Shown here in pieces: positions 1 to 8,810 of a stretch of DNA of 37,225 nucleotides (within the stretch, counting starts at the first letter, position 1; every line of letters starts with the position of its first letter). Below the pieces are notes generated by a model that was not told the DNA's origin, did no database searches, and saw only the letters and a program-made list of their open reading frames with translations. This DNA is from Nitrospiria bacterium (lineage in GTDB: Bacteria; Nitrospirota; Nitrospiria; JACQBZ01): NCBI GenBank assembly GCA_035517655.1, contig DATIYJ010000025.1, positions 1 through 37,225 of the forward strand, given 5' to 3'. The translations under genes and the position numbers were made by a program.

Positions 1-53
1 GTCCGCAGAAATTGGCGGAGCGGGTCATCGAGATTCTTCAACGTTCTTCATAG
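1..53 (+). CDS. 3' end of an upstream gene (partial, unidentified)
   Basis: Reading from base 3, the frame gives a short C-terminal tail (PQKLAERVIEILQRSS) ending in TAG at 51-53, eleven bases before yajQ. The tail is amphipathic and looks like a helical protein end rather than random translation. Only 16 residues are visible, so no family can be named. The close spacing would place it in one unit with yajQ. It could still be a chance open frame. Confidence 0.4.
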   Translation, partial: PQKLAERVIEILQRSS

Positions 54-64
54 GGGGTATCGCC

Positions 65-556
65 ATGGCCAATCTTAATTCCTTTGATATCGTTTCCAAG
101 ACCGACATGCAGGAGGTCAAGAATGCGGTGGACCAGGCTTCCAAAGAGCTGTCCCAGCGCTTCGACTTTAAAGGAAGCAAAAGCCTCATCACGCTGGAGG
201 GCACCGACCTGGTCGTCGTATCGGATGACGAATACAAGTTAAAGAGCGTTCTGGATATTCTCCAGTCCAAGCTGGTCAAGCGCGGTGTTTCTCTCAAGGC
301 CCTGAGCTACGGGCCGGTCGACGCAGCGCTTGGCGGCACCGTCCGGCAGAAAATCGCGTTGCAGCAGGGGATCAATTCCGATAAAGCCAAAGAGATCGCC
401 AAGGCGATCCGGGACGCGAAGTTCAAGGCCCAGACCCAGATCCAGGGAGACCAGGTCCGCGTATTGAGCAAGGACAAAGACGAACTCCAAACCATCATCG
501 CCTTTTTGAAAGGTCAGGACTTCGGCCTGCCGTTGCAGTTCACCAATTACCGGTAG
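65..556 (+). CDS. yajQ: YajQ family nucleotide/cyclic-di-GMP-binding protein
   Basis: This 163-residue protein matches the full length and conserved sequence of the YajQ (UPF0234) family. The start SFDIVSK, the segment QRFDFKGS (residues about 31-38) and the ending PLQFTNYR are all typical. Family members fold as two ferredoxin-like domains; they bind nucleic acids or nucleotides, and some bind cyclic-di-GMP as effectors. The ATG follows a GGGGG ribosome site about seven bases upstream. The TAG stop lies in the first bases of a 28-bp palindrome (553-580). A c-di-GMP role would suit the PilZ-containing BcsA elsewhere in the window, but that link is inference. Family assignment is secure; the cellular role here is not. 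Confidence 0.93.
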   Translation: MANLNSFDIVSKTDMQEVKNAVDQASKELSQRFDFKGSKSLITLEGTDLVVVSDDEYKLKSVLDILQSKLVKRGVSLKALSYGPVDAALGGTVRQKIALQQGINSDKAKEIAKAIRDAKFKAQTQIQGDQVRVLSKDKDELQTIIAFLKGQDFGLPLQFTNYR

Positions 557-580
557 GGGCGCTTTGCGAGCCGCCCCTAC
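553..580. repeat. 28-bp palindromic repeat, copy 1
   Basis: The arms GTAGGGGC and GCCCCTAC are perfect complements enclosing a smaller GCT/AGC stem. Both strands start with GTAG, so the element contains the TAG stop of yajQ (554-556) and, on the other strand, the TAG stop of the convergent nuclease (577-579). A copy of the same length and core lies at 8811-8838. There is no T-run on either side, so it is not a classical terminator, though a hairpin between convergent genes may still act as one. Confidence 0.75.
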
Positions 581-1998
581 CCGGCCCTCGCCAGTTTCTC
601 AAACCCATCCTTGACGACGATCATCGCCTTGCAATCGTCTTCGTTATATTTCAGAACCTTTTCCAGGGCATGACCGGTCCCGCCCTCGACCGCCTGTTTG
701 TACCAGATCATCGCGCTCTTCATCGCGTCCACCTCCGAAGCGTCTTGAGACCAATGAAAACCAAAATACGGCGCGACCACCTTGATGCTGTAACCGGGCG
801 TGGGCAGGATATAGGACGCCTGAGCCGCTTTGCAGAGGTCTTCGAGATGAGGCTGAACCCGCGCGTTGAAGTCGTCGAGAAAACCGTGCCGTTCGCTCGC
901 CTTCCGGAGTTGGGTCTTTTCATAATGGTCCCAGTGGTACAGACGGTAACGGCGGGTTTCTTTCCGCAGATATTCAAAAAATTCGGCGAGAATCTTTTTT
1001 TCGTCTTCCGGTTTCTTGGCCAGATAGGCGAGGTACGGCGCCTCCCGGCCGCCGGCCCGCGCCGTCAGGCCGATCAGGTAGATGCAGTTCCAGGCCGGAT
1101 CGTCTTGAAACAGCTCTCCCGTGCCTTCAAGATCCAAAAACAGCTCAACCTCGGGAGGATCGTCCAGCGGTTCGTAGGGGCCGACCCGAATCACCCGTTT
1201 CGAAAGCTGGGACTTGGCCGAGTTCAGAATTTGCGGAATCTTCTTCGGGCCCAAACCCTTGATCGTTTTTAATGCGTTGGGATTCAGTTGCACGAGATCC
1301 CCGAGCGTGTGGACGCCCATCCGGTGAAACTTCTCGGCATGAACCGCTCCGACGTTCCAGGTCAACGTCACGTCTTGAAGATCGTGCGCCGCCTTGTTCT
1401 GCAGCCTCCTCCAGCGGGACGTCCGATTGTAAACCGGATAGGGCGGTCGCTCAGCGGCAACGATCTCCCGCGCGCGCCGAACGGCTTCCACGACCCGCGG
1501 TTCATCGTAGGGAATCGCGAACTCTTCATTCAACCGGGAGACCACCCGACTCTCATTTTCGATCCCGTAGCCCCTCCGGAGAAGGTACGCATAAACCAAC
1601 GCCTGAATTTCATGCGTCTCATCCGGTGTTCCGGCCAGTTTATATTCCTCAAGGATAGAACGGCCCTTTTCGACCTGAATAACATCGGGGCGGGCGCGGA
1701 GCCCCAAAGCGCCGGATTCAATCGCCCCGCCGTAGATCACGACATGGCCGTATTTCAACAGTTGACCCGTCTGCATCGCGGCGGCGCCGAAGGGCCGGTC
1801 GGTCAAATCAACGACCGGCCCATGTCGTTTTTTCAAAAGCTCCTTCTCGATCCGCAATCCCTGTTCTTTAAGAAAGAGGGCATACTCGTCCTCCGGGTCT
1901 TTGAGTCTCGGATCGCCGTGATGGTCATGCCACAAACCGAAAGGGTCCGAAAGGGCGAGCGCGACATCCGACGCGGAAAGCACAAAAGGATCGGCCAC
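577..1998 (-). CDS. TM0106-type RecB-like nuclease with RNase H-like domain
   Basis: This 473-residue protein has three recognisable parts. Residues about 95-150 carry RecB/PD-(D/E)XK-like signatures: RARPDVI, then an EYK motif, then a Q...Y motif. Residues about 225-265 form a helix-hairpin-helix (IKGLGPKKI) that would bind DNA. The C-terminal half has an RNase H-like exonuclease layout, with FLDLEGT near residue 287 and YNEDDC near the end. This order is that of the TM0106 family of putative RecB nucleases, whose biological role is not established. The start is GTG, preceded by a strong GAGGTG ribosome site six bases away. A good promoter lies at 2027-2055, so it need not depend on lpxC. 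Its stop lies inside the 553-580 palindrome. Confidence 0.85.
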   Translation of the reverse strand: MADPFVLSASDVALALSDPFGLWHDHHGDPRLKDPEDEYALFLKEQGLRIEKELLKKRHGPVVDLTDRPFGAAAMQTGQLLKYGHVVIYGGAIESGALGLRARPDVIQVEKGRSILEEYKLAGTPDETHEIQALVYAYLLRRGYGIENESRVVSRLNEEFAIPYDEPRVVEAVRRAREIVAAERPPYPVYNRTSRWRRLQNKAAHDLQDVTLTWNVGAVHAEKFHRMGVHTLGDLVQLNPNALKTIKGLGPKKIPQILNSAKSQLSKRVIRVGPYEPLDDPPEVELFLDLEGTGELFQDDPAWNCIYLIGLTARAGGREAPYLAYLAKKPEDEKKILAEFFEYLRKETRRYRLYHWDHYEKTQLRKASERHGFLDDFNARVQPHLEDLCKAAQASYILPTPGYSIKVVAPYFGFHWSQDASEVDAMKSAMIWYKQAVEGGTGHALEKVLKYNEDDCKAMIVVKDGFEKLARAG

Positions 1999-2026
1999 GA
2001 AATCACCTCTTTTAAAATGTCAGCGA

Positions 2027-2055
2027 ATTTTACAGGTTTGATCGAACAGGGTCAA
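2027..2055 (-). promoter_or_regulatory. Sigma-70-type promoter for the RecB-like nuclease
   Basis: On the minus strand TTGACC (2050-2055) and TAAAAT (2027-2032) are separated by exactly 17 bases, five of six matches each. Transcription would start near 2020, giving a leader of about 20 bases that retains the GAGGTG ribosome site. Confidence 0.65.
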
Positions 2056-2108
2056 CAGGCGCGGCGAATGCAGGGCCGATTCAGAAGAACAGGTCGGCGG
2101 TTCTGTGG

Positions 2109-2252
2109 TTAGTGGGAATTGTGGCCGATCAGAGATACAACCCAGAAGAAAAACACGAAAAGCAGGAAGGCAAGCGCCATGAAGATAAAACGGCCGATTT
2201 CGATTGCGCGGGGAAGGACGGCCGCTTTGACTCGGGTTCGAAACCGTTTCAT
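2109..2252 (-). CDS. Small single-pass membrane protein (47 aa)
   Basis: A 47-codon frame on the minus strand starts at ATG 2252 with a GAGG ribosome site seven bases upstream and ends at TAA 2109-2111. The product has a basic N-terminus (MKRFRTRVK), a linker, then one strongly hydrophobic segment of about 20 residues (from RFIFMAL to VVSLI), and ends GHNSH. The charge pattern predicts a cytoplasmic N-terminus. It starts 25 bases after the lpxC stop and is probably co-transcribed with it. I do not recognise the family. The ribosome site, the hydrophobic profile and the operon position argue that it is real. Confidence 0.62.
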   Translation of the reverse strand: MKRFRTRVKAAVLPRAIEIGRFIFMALAFLLFVFFFWVVSLIGHNSH

Positions 2253-2277
2253 CAGTCTACCTCACTAAACGGGCCGA

Positions 2278-3189
2278 CTAGACCTGGGCCGCGATGGGGA
2301 ACTCGGCCGGCGGCTGTATCCCGACTTCGGAGGAGCGGTCCGTGACCAGGGTCCAGGAATCGGTCGACGACAGAATCTCGGAGACCAATTTCGTGTTCAG
2401 CTGATGACCCGAACAGTAAGCGTCCACCTCTCCCAAAATAGGCGTGCCCAGCAACGATAGATCGCCGAGAATGTCAAGGATCTTGTGGCGGACGAACTCA
2501 TCGGCGTAGCGAAGCCCTTCTTTGTTTAAGACGCCGGCCGGTCCGACCACGACGGCGTTCTCGAGCGACCCGCCCCGGGCCAAGCCATGGTTGCGAAGCG
2601 CCTCCACTTCCTCCAGAAAACCGAAGGTCCGGGCGGGGGCGATCCACTCCACAAAATCCTCGGATATCGGTTCAAAAGAACAACTCTGATGAGCCAGGAG
2701 AGGATGGTCGAACCGAATCGTGCAGTTGACGCGAAACTTCCACGAAGGCCGGACCCGGATCCATTTTCCGCCGTCACGCACCTCGACCGGACGGGTCACC
2801 TTCAAAACCGGCTGCTGAACACCCTGTTCCTGAATGCCCGCCTTGAGTATGAGGTCGACGAAGGGTTTGGCGCTGCCGTCCATGATCGGCAGTTCAGCGG
2901 AGTCCAATTCAATGATGAGATTGGTAATCTGAAGTCCCGAGAGCGCGGCCAGCAGGTGTTCGACCGTCTGGACTTTGGTGCCGTTCTCGCCGATCGTGGT
3001 ACAGAGCAGCGTTCCGACGACCTTGGTCCCGTCGACTTTGACCGAGACGGGTCCTTTATTTGTGTTTCTCGTAAAAACGATCCCGGTGTTCACCGGAGCC
3101 GGCGCCAGCTTCATATTCACCGAACCCCCGGAATGAAGTCCGACGCCGGAGCAATGAATAATCTTTCGGATTGTTTTCTGAATGTACAT
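2278..3189 (-). CDS. lpxC: UDP-3-O-acyl-N-acetylglucosamine deacetylase
   Basis: LpxC catalyses the committed step of lipid A synthesis, removing acetate from UDP-3-O-acyl-GlcNAc with a zinc ion in the cytoplasm. The 303-residue product shows the expected zinc ligands: His78 (TVEHLLAAL), and His235 and Asp239 (HKILDILGDL). The catalytic His262 lies in GHQLNTK. I place the start at ATG 3189 because GGAG lies about seven bases upstream; a TTG four codons earlier would overlap that ribosome site. It is the first gene of a short minus-strand unit with the 47-residue membrane protein. Its presence implies a lipid A-bearing outer membrane. Identification is firm. Confidence 0.96.
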   Translation of the reverse strand: MYIQKTIRKIIHCSGVGLHSGGSVNMKLAPAPVNTGIVFTRNTNKGPVSVKVDGTKVVGTLLCTTIGENGTKVQTVEHLLAALSGLQITNLIIELDSAELPIMDGSAKPFVDLILKAGIQEQGVQQPVLKVTRPVEVRDGGKWIRVRPSWKFRVNCTIRFDHPLLAHQSCSFEPISEDFVEWIAPARTFGFLEEVEALRNHGLARGGSLENAVVVGPAGVLNKEGLRYADEFVRHKILDILGDLSLLGTPILGEVDAYCSGHQLNTKLVSEILSSTDSWTLVTDRSSEVGIQPPAEFPIAAQV

Positions 3190-3278
3190 CGACAACTCCA
3201 AATGCCGCCACGATTATGTGCAAGAGATATACCATCAATCAGTCCCATCGGAACATTAATTCAACTCGAATGTAAGTC

Positions 3279-3307
3279 ATTATATTGCTTAAATAATATT
3301 TTTAAGC
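3279..3307 (-). promoter_or_regulatory. Candidate lpxC promoter with overlapping inverted repeat
   Basis: The 240-base gap between lpxC and sdhA is AT-rich compared with its surroundings and holds no gene. On the minus strand a perfect TATAAT lies at 3279-3284, about 90 bases before the lpxC ATG. No good -35 accompanies it. Instead a 7-bp inverted repeat (GCTTAAA / TTTAAGC, 3287-3307) occupies the -35 region. This looks like an activator- or repressor-controlled promoter, which is inference. A second weak inverted repeat (TTGTTGT / ACAACAA) lies near 3350-3370 and lacks a T-run. Confidence 0.4.
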
Positions 3308-3429
3308 GCGCAACGCTATTTCCTTGTTCGAGCGAATTATCGATGCTTTTTGTTGTATAAAGACAACAAGACCGAATAGGCGTGTTGTGTTTTAGTAACA
3401 GCAAGAAGCCAACGAGAGCTTCGGTAATC

Positions 3430-5088
3430 TTAAGCCGTCGGGGGGAAGCGAGTGATCGTCACAGGCACATAGTCAAGCCGGGGACCCGAATCCGTGCGGT
3501 ACGCCAGAGTATGCTTCAGCCAAGCGGCATCGTTCCGGCCCGGGAATTCCTTCCGGAAGTGGGAGCCCCGGCTTTCCTCCCGTGCGATCGCGCTCACGAC
3601 GATCGTTTCGGCCAGATCGATCAGCGAGCCGAGTTCCAACGCGTTGGTCAGTTCCGTGTTGAAAATCCTTCCGCGGTCCTCCAGGTGGATGTTTTCACTC
3701 CGCTGCCGGAGCTCACGGATTTTCAGGAGGGCCTTTTCCATCCGCTCCCGGCTGCGAAAAATCCCCAAATGCTCCGTCATCGCGGCGCCCAGTTCTTCGC
3801 GCAGCGGTCCGATGCGCTCTCCGTCCTTCCGCTTTAGAAGCTGTTCGATTTTTTTTCGTTCCGTCTGAAGGGGCGCTTCGGAAAATCGGACCGTTGCGAC
3901 CGCACGGGCGTATTCGGACGCACGCTGTCCGGCTCTCCGTCCGAAGACGATCGTTTCCAATAACGAATTTCCACCCAGCCGGTTGGCCCCGTGGATGCTG
4001 ACGCAGGCGCATTCTCCGGCCGCGTAGAACCCGGCGACTTCGGTCTCGCACCAGGCGTTGGTCCGGATTCCCCCCATCGAATAATGGGCCCCCGGTCTCA
4101 CGGGGACCGGGGACTCGATCGGATCCACGCCCACAAAACTGATCGCCAGCTCCCGGATTTGCGGCAGGCGTTCCAGGATTTTTTTCTTTCCGAGATGACG
4201 GAGGTCCAGGAGGACGCACCCGTTCACCCCGCGTCCTTCCTCGACTTCCTGCTGCTCGCAGCGGCTGACGAAATCCCGCGTGGCCAGTTCCATCTTTTGC
4301 GGATCGTAGCGGGACATAAACCGCTCGCCCAGCGTATTGAGAAGATATCCCCCTTCTCCGCGGGCGCCCTCCGTGATCAGGATTCCGGTCTCCCGCAAGG
4401 TGGTCGGATGGAACTGGACGAATTCCATGTCCATGAGGGGCGCGCCGGCGCGGTAGGCCATGCTCATCCCGTCTCCGGTATTGATCACGGCGTTGGTGCT
4501 GGTGGAATAGACCCGGCCGTAGCCGCCGGTGGCGAAGATGACGGCCTTCGCCCCGATGGCCTGCAGCTCGCCGTGCAGCACGTCGATCGCGATCACCCCC
4601 CGGCAGACCCCGTCCTCCACAATCAGCGACAGGACATACCACTCTTCGTAAACGAACACGCCCTTCTTCAACAACTGCTCGTACATCACGTGCAGCAGCG
4701 AATGACCGGTGCGGTCGGCCGCGTAACAGGTGCGGGGATACCCCGCCCCGCCGAAGGGGCGCTGCGCGATCTCCCCCTGTTCATTCCGACTGAAGATCGC
4801 GCCCAACCGCTCCAGCTCCAGGATGTCCGCCGGTCCTTCCTGACACATCACCTCGATGGCGTCCTGATCCCCTAGAAAACCGCTTCCCTTCGCGGTATCG
4901 AAGGCGTGCGCTTCCCAGGAATCGTTCGGGCTCAGGGCCGCGTTGATCCCGCCCTGGGCCGCGACGGAATGGCTCCGGACCGGATGGACCTTGGAGACGA
5001 TCGCGACGTCCAAGCCGGGCGCCGCGGCCACGGCCGCGCGCATCCCGGCCAGTCCGGCGCCGACGATGAGGATGTCGTGCGTGCGCAT
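3430..5088 (-). CDS. sdhA: Succinate dehydrogenase/fumarate reductase flavoprotein subunit
   Basis: The 552-residue protein is a full-length SdhA/FrdA-type flavoprotein, interconverting succinate and fumarate. Residues 10-15 (GAGLAG) form the FAD-binding turn. His40, in [10 protein letters not shown], is the histidine that carries covalent FAD in this family. HPTTL and [11 protein letters not shown] are substrate-site signatures, and [10 protein letters not shown] follows. The C-terminal SRGSHFR...[14 protein letters not shown] block is the SdhA-type C-terminal domain, which argues against L-aspartate oxidase (NadB). The start has GGAGGG upstream, overlapping the end of yjbQ, so it is the last gene of the liv/gcv operon. 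No iron-sulfur or membrane-anchor subunit gene lies anywhere in the window, which is unusual. Whether it works oxidatively or as a fumarate reductase cannot be told from sequence. Confidence 0.88.
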   Translation of the reverse strand: MRTHDILIVGAGLAGMRAAVAAAPGLDVAIVSKVHPVRSHSVAAQGGINAALSPNDSWEAHAFDTAKGSGFLGDQDAIEVMCQEGPADILELERLGAIFSRNEQGEIAQRPFGGAGYPRTCYAADRTGHSLLHVMYEQLLKKGVFVYEEWYVLSLIVEDGVCRGVIAIDVLHGELQAIGAKAVIFATGGYGRVYSTSTNAVINTGDGMSMAYRAGAPLMDMEFVQFHPTTLRETGILITEGARGEGGYLLNTLGERFMSRYDPQKMELATRDFVSRCEQQEVEEGRGVNGCVLLDLRHLGKKKILERLPQIRELAISFVGVDPIESPVPVRPGAHYSMGGIRTNAWCETEVAGFYAAGECACVSIHGANRLGGNSLLETIVFGRRAGQRASEYARAVATVRFSEAPLQTERKKIEQLLKRKDGERIGPLREELGAAMTEHLGIFRSRERMEKALLKIRELRQRSENIHLEDRGRIFNTELTNALELGSLIDLAETIVVSAIAREESRGSHFRKEFPGRNDAAWLKHTLAYRTDSGPRLDYVPVTITRFPPTA

Positions 5089-5092
5089 CCGG

Positions 5093-5488
5093 TCATCCCT
5101 CCAACACTTTTACAAGGACCTGCCGGCTTCGGGGCCCGTCGAATTCGCAGAGGAAGATCGCCTGCCAGGTTCCAAGGGCGATGCGGCCGTCGCGGACGAT
5201 GAACTGTTTCTCGGATCCGATCAGGCTGGCCTTGATGTGGGCGTGGGAATTTCCATCGGGGTGGCGGTAGGCCCCCTTTTCGGGGACGAGCCGGTCGAGG
5301 ACCCGAAGGAGGTCCGAATGGAATCCCGGCTCGGCTTCGTTGATCAGCAGTCCGACCGTGGTGTGCGGCACATAAACGACGCAAATCCCGTCTTTCACGC
5401 CGCATCGGTCGACGGCCGCCTGGATCTCGGCCGTCACGTCGATGATCTCGGCGCTTTCACGGGTTTTGACAACCCGTTGCTCGATCAT
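5093..5488 (-). CDS. yjbQ: YjbQ family protein (UPF0047)
   Basis: This 131-residue protein matches the length and core of the YjbQ/UPF0047 family, including [14 protein letters not shown] (residues about 38-51) and the histidine-rich [13 protein letters not shown]. The conserved His and Glu residues form a probable metal site. Some members show weak thiamine-phosphate synthase activity and the family is often annotated that way, but the physiological reaction is unsettled. Its ATG overlaps the gcvPB stop by four bases (ATGA), and its stop lies five bases before sdhA, so it is translated as part of the operon. A role in glycine or one-carbon metabolism is only suggested by position. Confidence 0.88.
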   Translation of the reverse strand: MIEQRVVKTRESAEIIDVTAEIQAAVDRCGVKDGICVVYVPHTTVGLLINEAEPGFHSDLLRVLDRLVPEKGAYRHPDGNSHAHIKASLIGSEKQFIVRDGRIALGTWQAIFLCEFDGPRSRQVLVKVLEG

Positions 5489-6933
5489 GCCGGTCCCCAG
5501 CGAAGATTGAGTTCCTTCACCGCCCGGATTTCATCCAAGCGGGTGACCGTCCGGCTGTACGGCGCTTTCTTCACCAGCTCCGGATCCTCCTCGATTTCCT
5601 TGGCGATGCGCAACATGGCTTCGCAGAACCGGTCGAGGTTTTCCTTGGGCTCGGTTTCGGTCGGTTCGATCATCAAGGCCTCGTCCACGATCATCGGAAA
5701 GTTGACGGTCGGCGGGTAGATGCCGTAGTCGATCAGCCGTTTGGCGATGTCCCAGGCATGGACGTCCCGGTTGCGAAACTTCTTGGCCGAGGCCACGAAC
5801 TCATGCATGCAGAATCGGTTGTACGGAACCGGATAGACCTGCTCCAGACGTTTGCGGATGTAATTGGCGTTCAAGATCGCATTGGTGCTGACTTTTCGAA
5901 ACCCGATCGCGCCCATCCGCCGGATGTAGGTGTACGCCCGGACCAGGTTTCCGAAATTGCCGTAGAAGGTCTGAACTTTTCCGATGGACCGGGGCCGCCG
6001 GCTGTCCAGCACGTATCCTTTTTCGGTTTTCTCCACGACCGGCACGGGAAGAAACGGGGACAGAAACGATTTGACGCCCAGCGCGCCGGCGCCCGGACCG
6101 CCTCCGCCGTGAGGCGTCGTGAAAGTTTTGTGAAGGTTGGAATGGACGACATCAAACCCCATGTCGCCGGGCCGGCAGAGTCCGAGCAGCGCATTCAGAT
6201 TGGCGCCGTCCAGGTACAGCAAGGCCCCGACGCTGTGCAGCAGCTCGGCGATCTTGAGAATATCCCGCTCGAACAACCCGAGGGTGTTCGGGTTGGTCAA
6301 CATCAGCGCCGCGGTCTCCGGGTCCACCAGCCGTTTGAGATCGTCCAGGTCCACGAGACCGTCCGCGTTGGAATGAACCACCTGAACCTGATAGCCCGCG
6401 AGGGTCGCGGTGGCCGGATTCGTTCCATGGGCCGCATCCGGCACGATCACTTTCCGCCGAGGATCGCCGTTCGACCGATGGTAGGCCCGGATCATCAAGA
6501 TCCCGACCAGCTCCCCCTGCGCGCCCGCCGCCGGTTGAAGCGTGACGCGATCCATCCCGGTGATTTCGCGCAGGGCCGCCTCCAGTTGATACAGCAGCTG
6601 CAGCGCGCCCTGGGTCTGTCCGGCCGGCTGCATCGGATGCAGGGCGGAAAAACCGGCGTACCGGGCGACGTCTTCATTCACCTTGGGATTGTATTTCATC
6701 GTGCAGGATCCCAACGGATAGAACCCCTGGTCGATGCCGTAATTGTCGCGGGAAAGATTGGTGAAGTGTCGCACGACATCCACCTCGCTCAGCTCGGGCA
6801 GGAGGGGGGGGTCTTTTCGAAGATACTCCGCCGGCAGCAACTCGGCGATCGGCACCTCCGGCACGTCCAGGTCCGGAAGCGAGTATCCCTTCCGTCCGGG
6901 CACGCTCTTTTCAAAAATCAACGGTTCACCCAT
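5485..6933 (-). CDS. gcvPB: Glycine dehydrogenase (decarboxylating) subunit 2
   Basis: GcvPB is the PLP-bearing half of the split P-protein, which decarboxylates glycine and passes the aminomethyl group to lipoyl-GcvH. The 482-residue product begins [10 protein letters not shown]. It contains the PLP lysine in [16 protein letters not shown], a glycine-rich loop typical of P-proteins, and [11 protein letters not shown] near the N-terminus. I choose ATG 6933 because AGGAG lies eight bases upstream and the start overlaps the Nudix stop by one base (TAATG). A longer open frame extends upstream but only runs through the neighbouring gene. It pairs with gcvPA, with the Nudix gene inserted between the two halves. 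Confidence 0.96.
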   Translation of the reverse strand: MGEPLIFEKSVPGRKGYSLPDLDVPEVPIAELLPAEYLRKDPPLLPELSEVDVVRHFTNLSRDNYGIDQGFYPLGSCTMKYNPKVNEDVARYAGFSALHPMQPAGQTQGALQLLYQLEAALREITGMDRVTLQPAAGAQGELVGILMIRAYHRSNGDPRRKVIVPDAAHGTNPATATLAGYQVQVVHSNADGLVDLDDLKRLVDPETAALMLTNPNTLGLFERDILKIAELLHSVGALLYLDGANLNALLGLCRPGDMGFDVVHSNLHKTFTTPHGGGGPGAGALGVKSFLSPFLPVPVVEKTEKGYVLDSRRPRSIGKVQTFYGNFGNLVRAYTYIRRMGAIGFRKVSTNAILNANYIRKRLEQVYPVPYNRFCMHEFVASAKKFRNRDVHAWDIAKRLIDYGIYPPTVNFPMIVDEALMIEPTETEPKENLDRFCEAMLRIAKEIEEDPELVKKAPYSRTVTRLDEIRAVKELNLRWGPA

Positions 6934-7448
6934 TACGCTTCTCCTCGGACATGAAAATACGCCAACATCAGCGCGCAGATCGTCTTGGCGTCCTCGATTT
7001 CTCCTCGACGGATCATCGCGACGGCTTCCTCCAGCGGACGATTCACCACCTCGATCACCTCGTCGTGCTCGAGCGCTTGGCCCACCGGCGTCAGGTGCCG
7101 GGCCAGGAAAAAGTGGATCCTTTCGTCCGTAAATCCCGGCGTGGTCCAGACGGCGCCCAAGCGCACCCATTGCGACGCCTCTTGGCCGACCTCCTCGGCC
7201 AGTTCCCGGCGGGCGCAATCGAGCGGGGCTTCGCCCGGATCCAGCCGGCCGGCCGGAATCTCATGGATCATCCCGCCGGCGGCATGCCGATACTGGCGTA
7301 TCATCACGACCTGTCCGTCTTCCCGCAGCGGCACGATGGCCGATGCGCCGGGGTGGCGGAGGATCTCGAGTTGCACCGTTCGTCCGTTCGGCAGACGCGC
7401 CTCCTCCAGATTGAATTCCACCACGCGTCCTTTGTAGATCGTGGTCAA
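6933..7448 (-). CDS. Nudix hydrolase, ADP-ribose pyrophosphatase-like
   Basis: The Nudix box is complete: G-x5-E-x7-REL-AEEVG around residues 80-102 (GRLDPGE ... RRELAEEVG). The surrounding sequence ([31 protein letters not shown]) is that of NudF-type ADP-ribose pyrophosphatases, which split ADP-ribose to AMP and ribose-5-phosphate. I place the start at TTG 7448, which overlaps the gcvPA stop as TTGA and follows an AAGGGGA site. That gives 171 residues starting at TTIYKGR, a normal N-terminus for the family. Longer frames would extend into gcvPA. Its place between the two glycine decarboxylase halves is odd; a link to NAD turnover is speculative. Confidence 0.88.
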   Translation of the reverse strand: MTTIYKGRVVEFNLEEARLPNGRTVQLEILRHPGASAIVPLREDGQVVMIRQYRHAAGGMIHEIPAGRLDPGEAPLDCARRELAEEVGQEASQWVRLGAVWTTPGFTDERIHFFLARHLTPVGQALEHDEVIEVVNRPLEEAVAMIRRGEIEDAKTICALMLAYFHVRGEA

Positions 7449-8788
7449 GCGATCATCCCCTTCAGGACCGTAACCATCTGATCCATCTCCTCCTTGGTCC
7501 GCTTCTCCGTCACACACAGGAGCCAGTGGTTTTTCAGCTTGCGGTTCAACTCGCCCAGATCCAGCCCTCCGATGATCTTGTGTCGAAACAAGCGCTTATT
7601 CAACCGGGCCAGCGGCACGGGTGTTTTCACGACAAATTCCTTGAAGAAGGGCCGTGGAAACGCCATCTCAAAGCCCTTGATTTCGCAAACACGGTGCTTC
7701 AAGTAATGGGCCTTCTGAAGACAGAGCCGGCCGATTTCCCGCAGCCCTTGCCGGCCCATGACCGAAAGATAGATGGTCGCGGACAACGCGGACAGGGCTT
7801 CATTGGTGCAGATATTGGAGGTCGCCCGTTCGCGTTTGATATGCTGCTCACGGGTCTGCAGCGTGAGGCAATAGCCCCGTCGTCCCTTGGTGTCCACCGT
7901 CGCACCCACCACGCGCCCCGGCATCTGGCGGACATAGTCCCTTCTTGTTGCGAAGAAGCCGAGGTAGGGCCCGCCGAAGTTAAGACCGCAACCCATTCCC
8001 TGGCCCTCTCCGACAACGATATCGGCGCCGGACTCGCCGGGCGATTTCAACAGACCGAGGCTGATCGGATCGGCCGACACGCCCAACAACACCCCGTGCC
8101 TATGGGCTTCCTGCGCCAGGCCTTCCACCGGTTCAAGACAACCTAAAACATTGGGCGTTTGCAACAGAACACAGGCGACGTCCTCCGCCAGCAGCTTTCC
8201 GACCGCGGCCAGATCGGTCGCCCCGTTCTCGTACGGAAGTTCGATGATCCTTGTTTTTGTGCCCGAGAGATACGTCTTCAGCGCGGCCCGATGGAAGGGG
8301 TGAACGGTGGCGGAGACGAGGATTTTATTCCGCCGGGTGACCCGCAGCGCCATCATGGCGGCTTCCGCCAGCGCGGACCCGCCGTCGTAGAGCGAGGCGT
8401 TCGCCACGTCCATGCCGGTCAACTCGCAGATCATGGTCTGAAACTCGTAGATCGTCTGGAGCAGCCCCTGGCTCATCTCGGCCTGATACGGCGTATACGC
8501 GGTATAAAACTCGGATCGAAAAGCCAGATGGTTGACGACCGACGGGATATAATGATCATACGCTCCGGCGCCCAGGAACGAGACGTGATGGAGAAGGTCG
8601 GCGTTTTTTTCGCTCAAGCGCAGCATCTCGGTCTTGAGCTCCGGCTCGGACAACGGCGGGGGGAGCTGAAGCCCCCGGGTCAAGCGGATCTCGGAGGGGA
8701 TGTCGCCCAATAGATCCTCGATGGTCTCGACCCCGATCGCGGTGAGCATCTGGTGTTGTTCTTCCTTGGTATTCGGAATGTATTCCAT
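7445..8788 (-). CDS. gcvPA: Glycine dehydrogenase (decarboxylating) subunit 1
   Basis: GcvPA is the non-catalytic N-terminal half of the split P-protein and forms a heterotetramer with GcvPB. The 447-residue length is standard. Characteristic segments are YTPYQAEMSQGLLQ, YEFQTMICELTGMDVANASLYDG and GEGQGMG...FGGPYLGFFA. The ATG has GGAGGG upstream in the leader. About 60 bases separate it from gcvT, and that gap holds a copy of the 28-bp palindrome. This is the only substantial gap inside the operon. It is too small for gcvH, which is absent from the window. Confidence 0.96.
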   Translation of the reverse strand: MEYIPNTKEEQHQMLTAIGVETIEDLLGDIPSEIRLTRGLQLPPPLSEPELKTEMLRLSEKNADLLHHVSFLGAGAYDHYIPSVVNHLAFRSEFYTAYTPYQAEMSQGLLQTIYEFQTMICELTGMDVANASLYDGGSALAEAAMMALRVTRRNKILVSATVHPFHRAALKTYLSGTKTRIIELPYENGATDLAAVGKLLAEDVACVLLQTPNVLGCLEPVEGLAQEAHRHGVLLGVSADPISLGLLKSPGESGADIVVGEGQGMGCGLNFGGPYLGFFATRRDYVRQMPGRVVGATVDTKGRRGYCLTLQTREQHIKRERATSNICTNEALSALSATIYLSVMGRQGLREIGRLCLQKAHYLKHRVCEIKGFEMAFPRPFFKEFVVKTPVPLARLNKRLFRHKIIGGLDLGELNRKLKNHWLLCVTEKRTKEEMDQMVTVLKGMIA

Positions 8789-8810
8789 GAAAAATTTCCC
8801 TCCGATTTCC

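Noticed and set aside
3991-4875. Long open frames opposite sdhA, gcvPB, ilvB and leuA
   Set aside because: They are mirror images of GC-rich genes: no ribosome sites, arginine/histidine/proline-rich low-quality translations and no recognisable domains.
3430-5088. L-aspartate oxidase (NadB)
   Set aside because: The N-terminal half fits both families, but the C-terminal SRGSHFR...[10 protein letters not shown] domain and overall layout are those of SdhA/FrdA.
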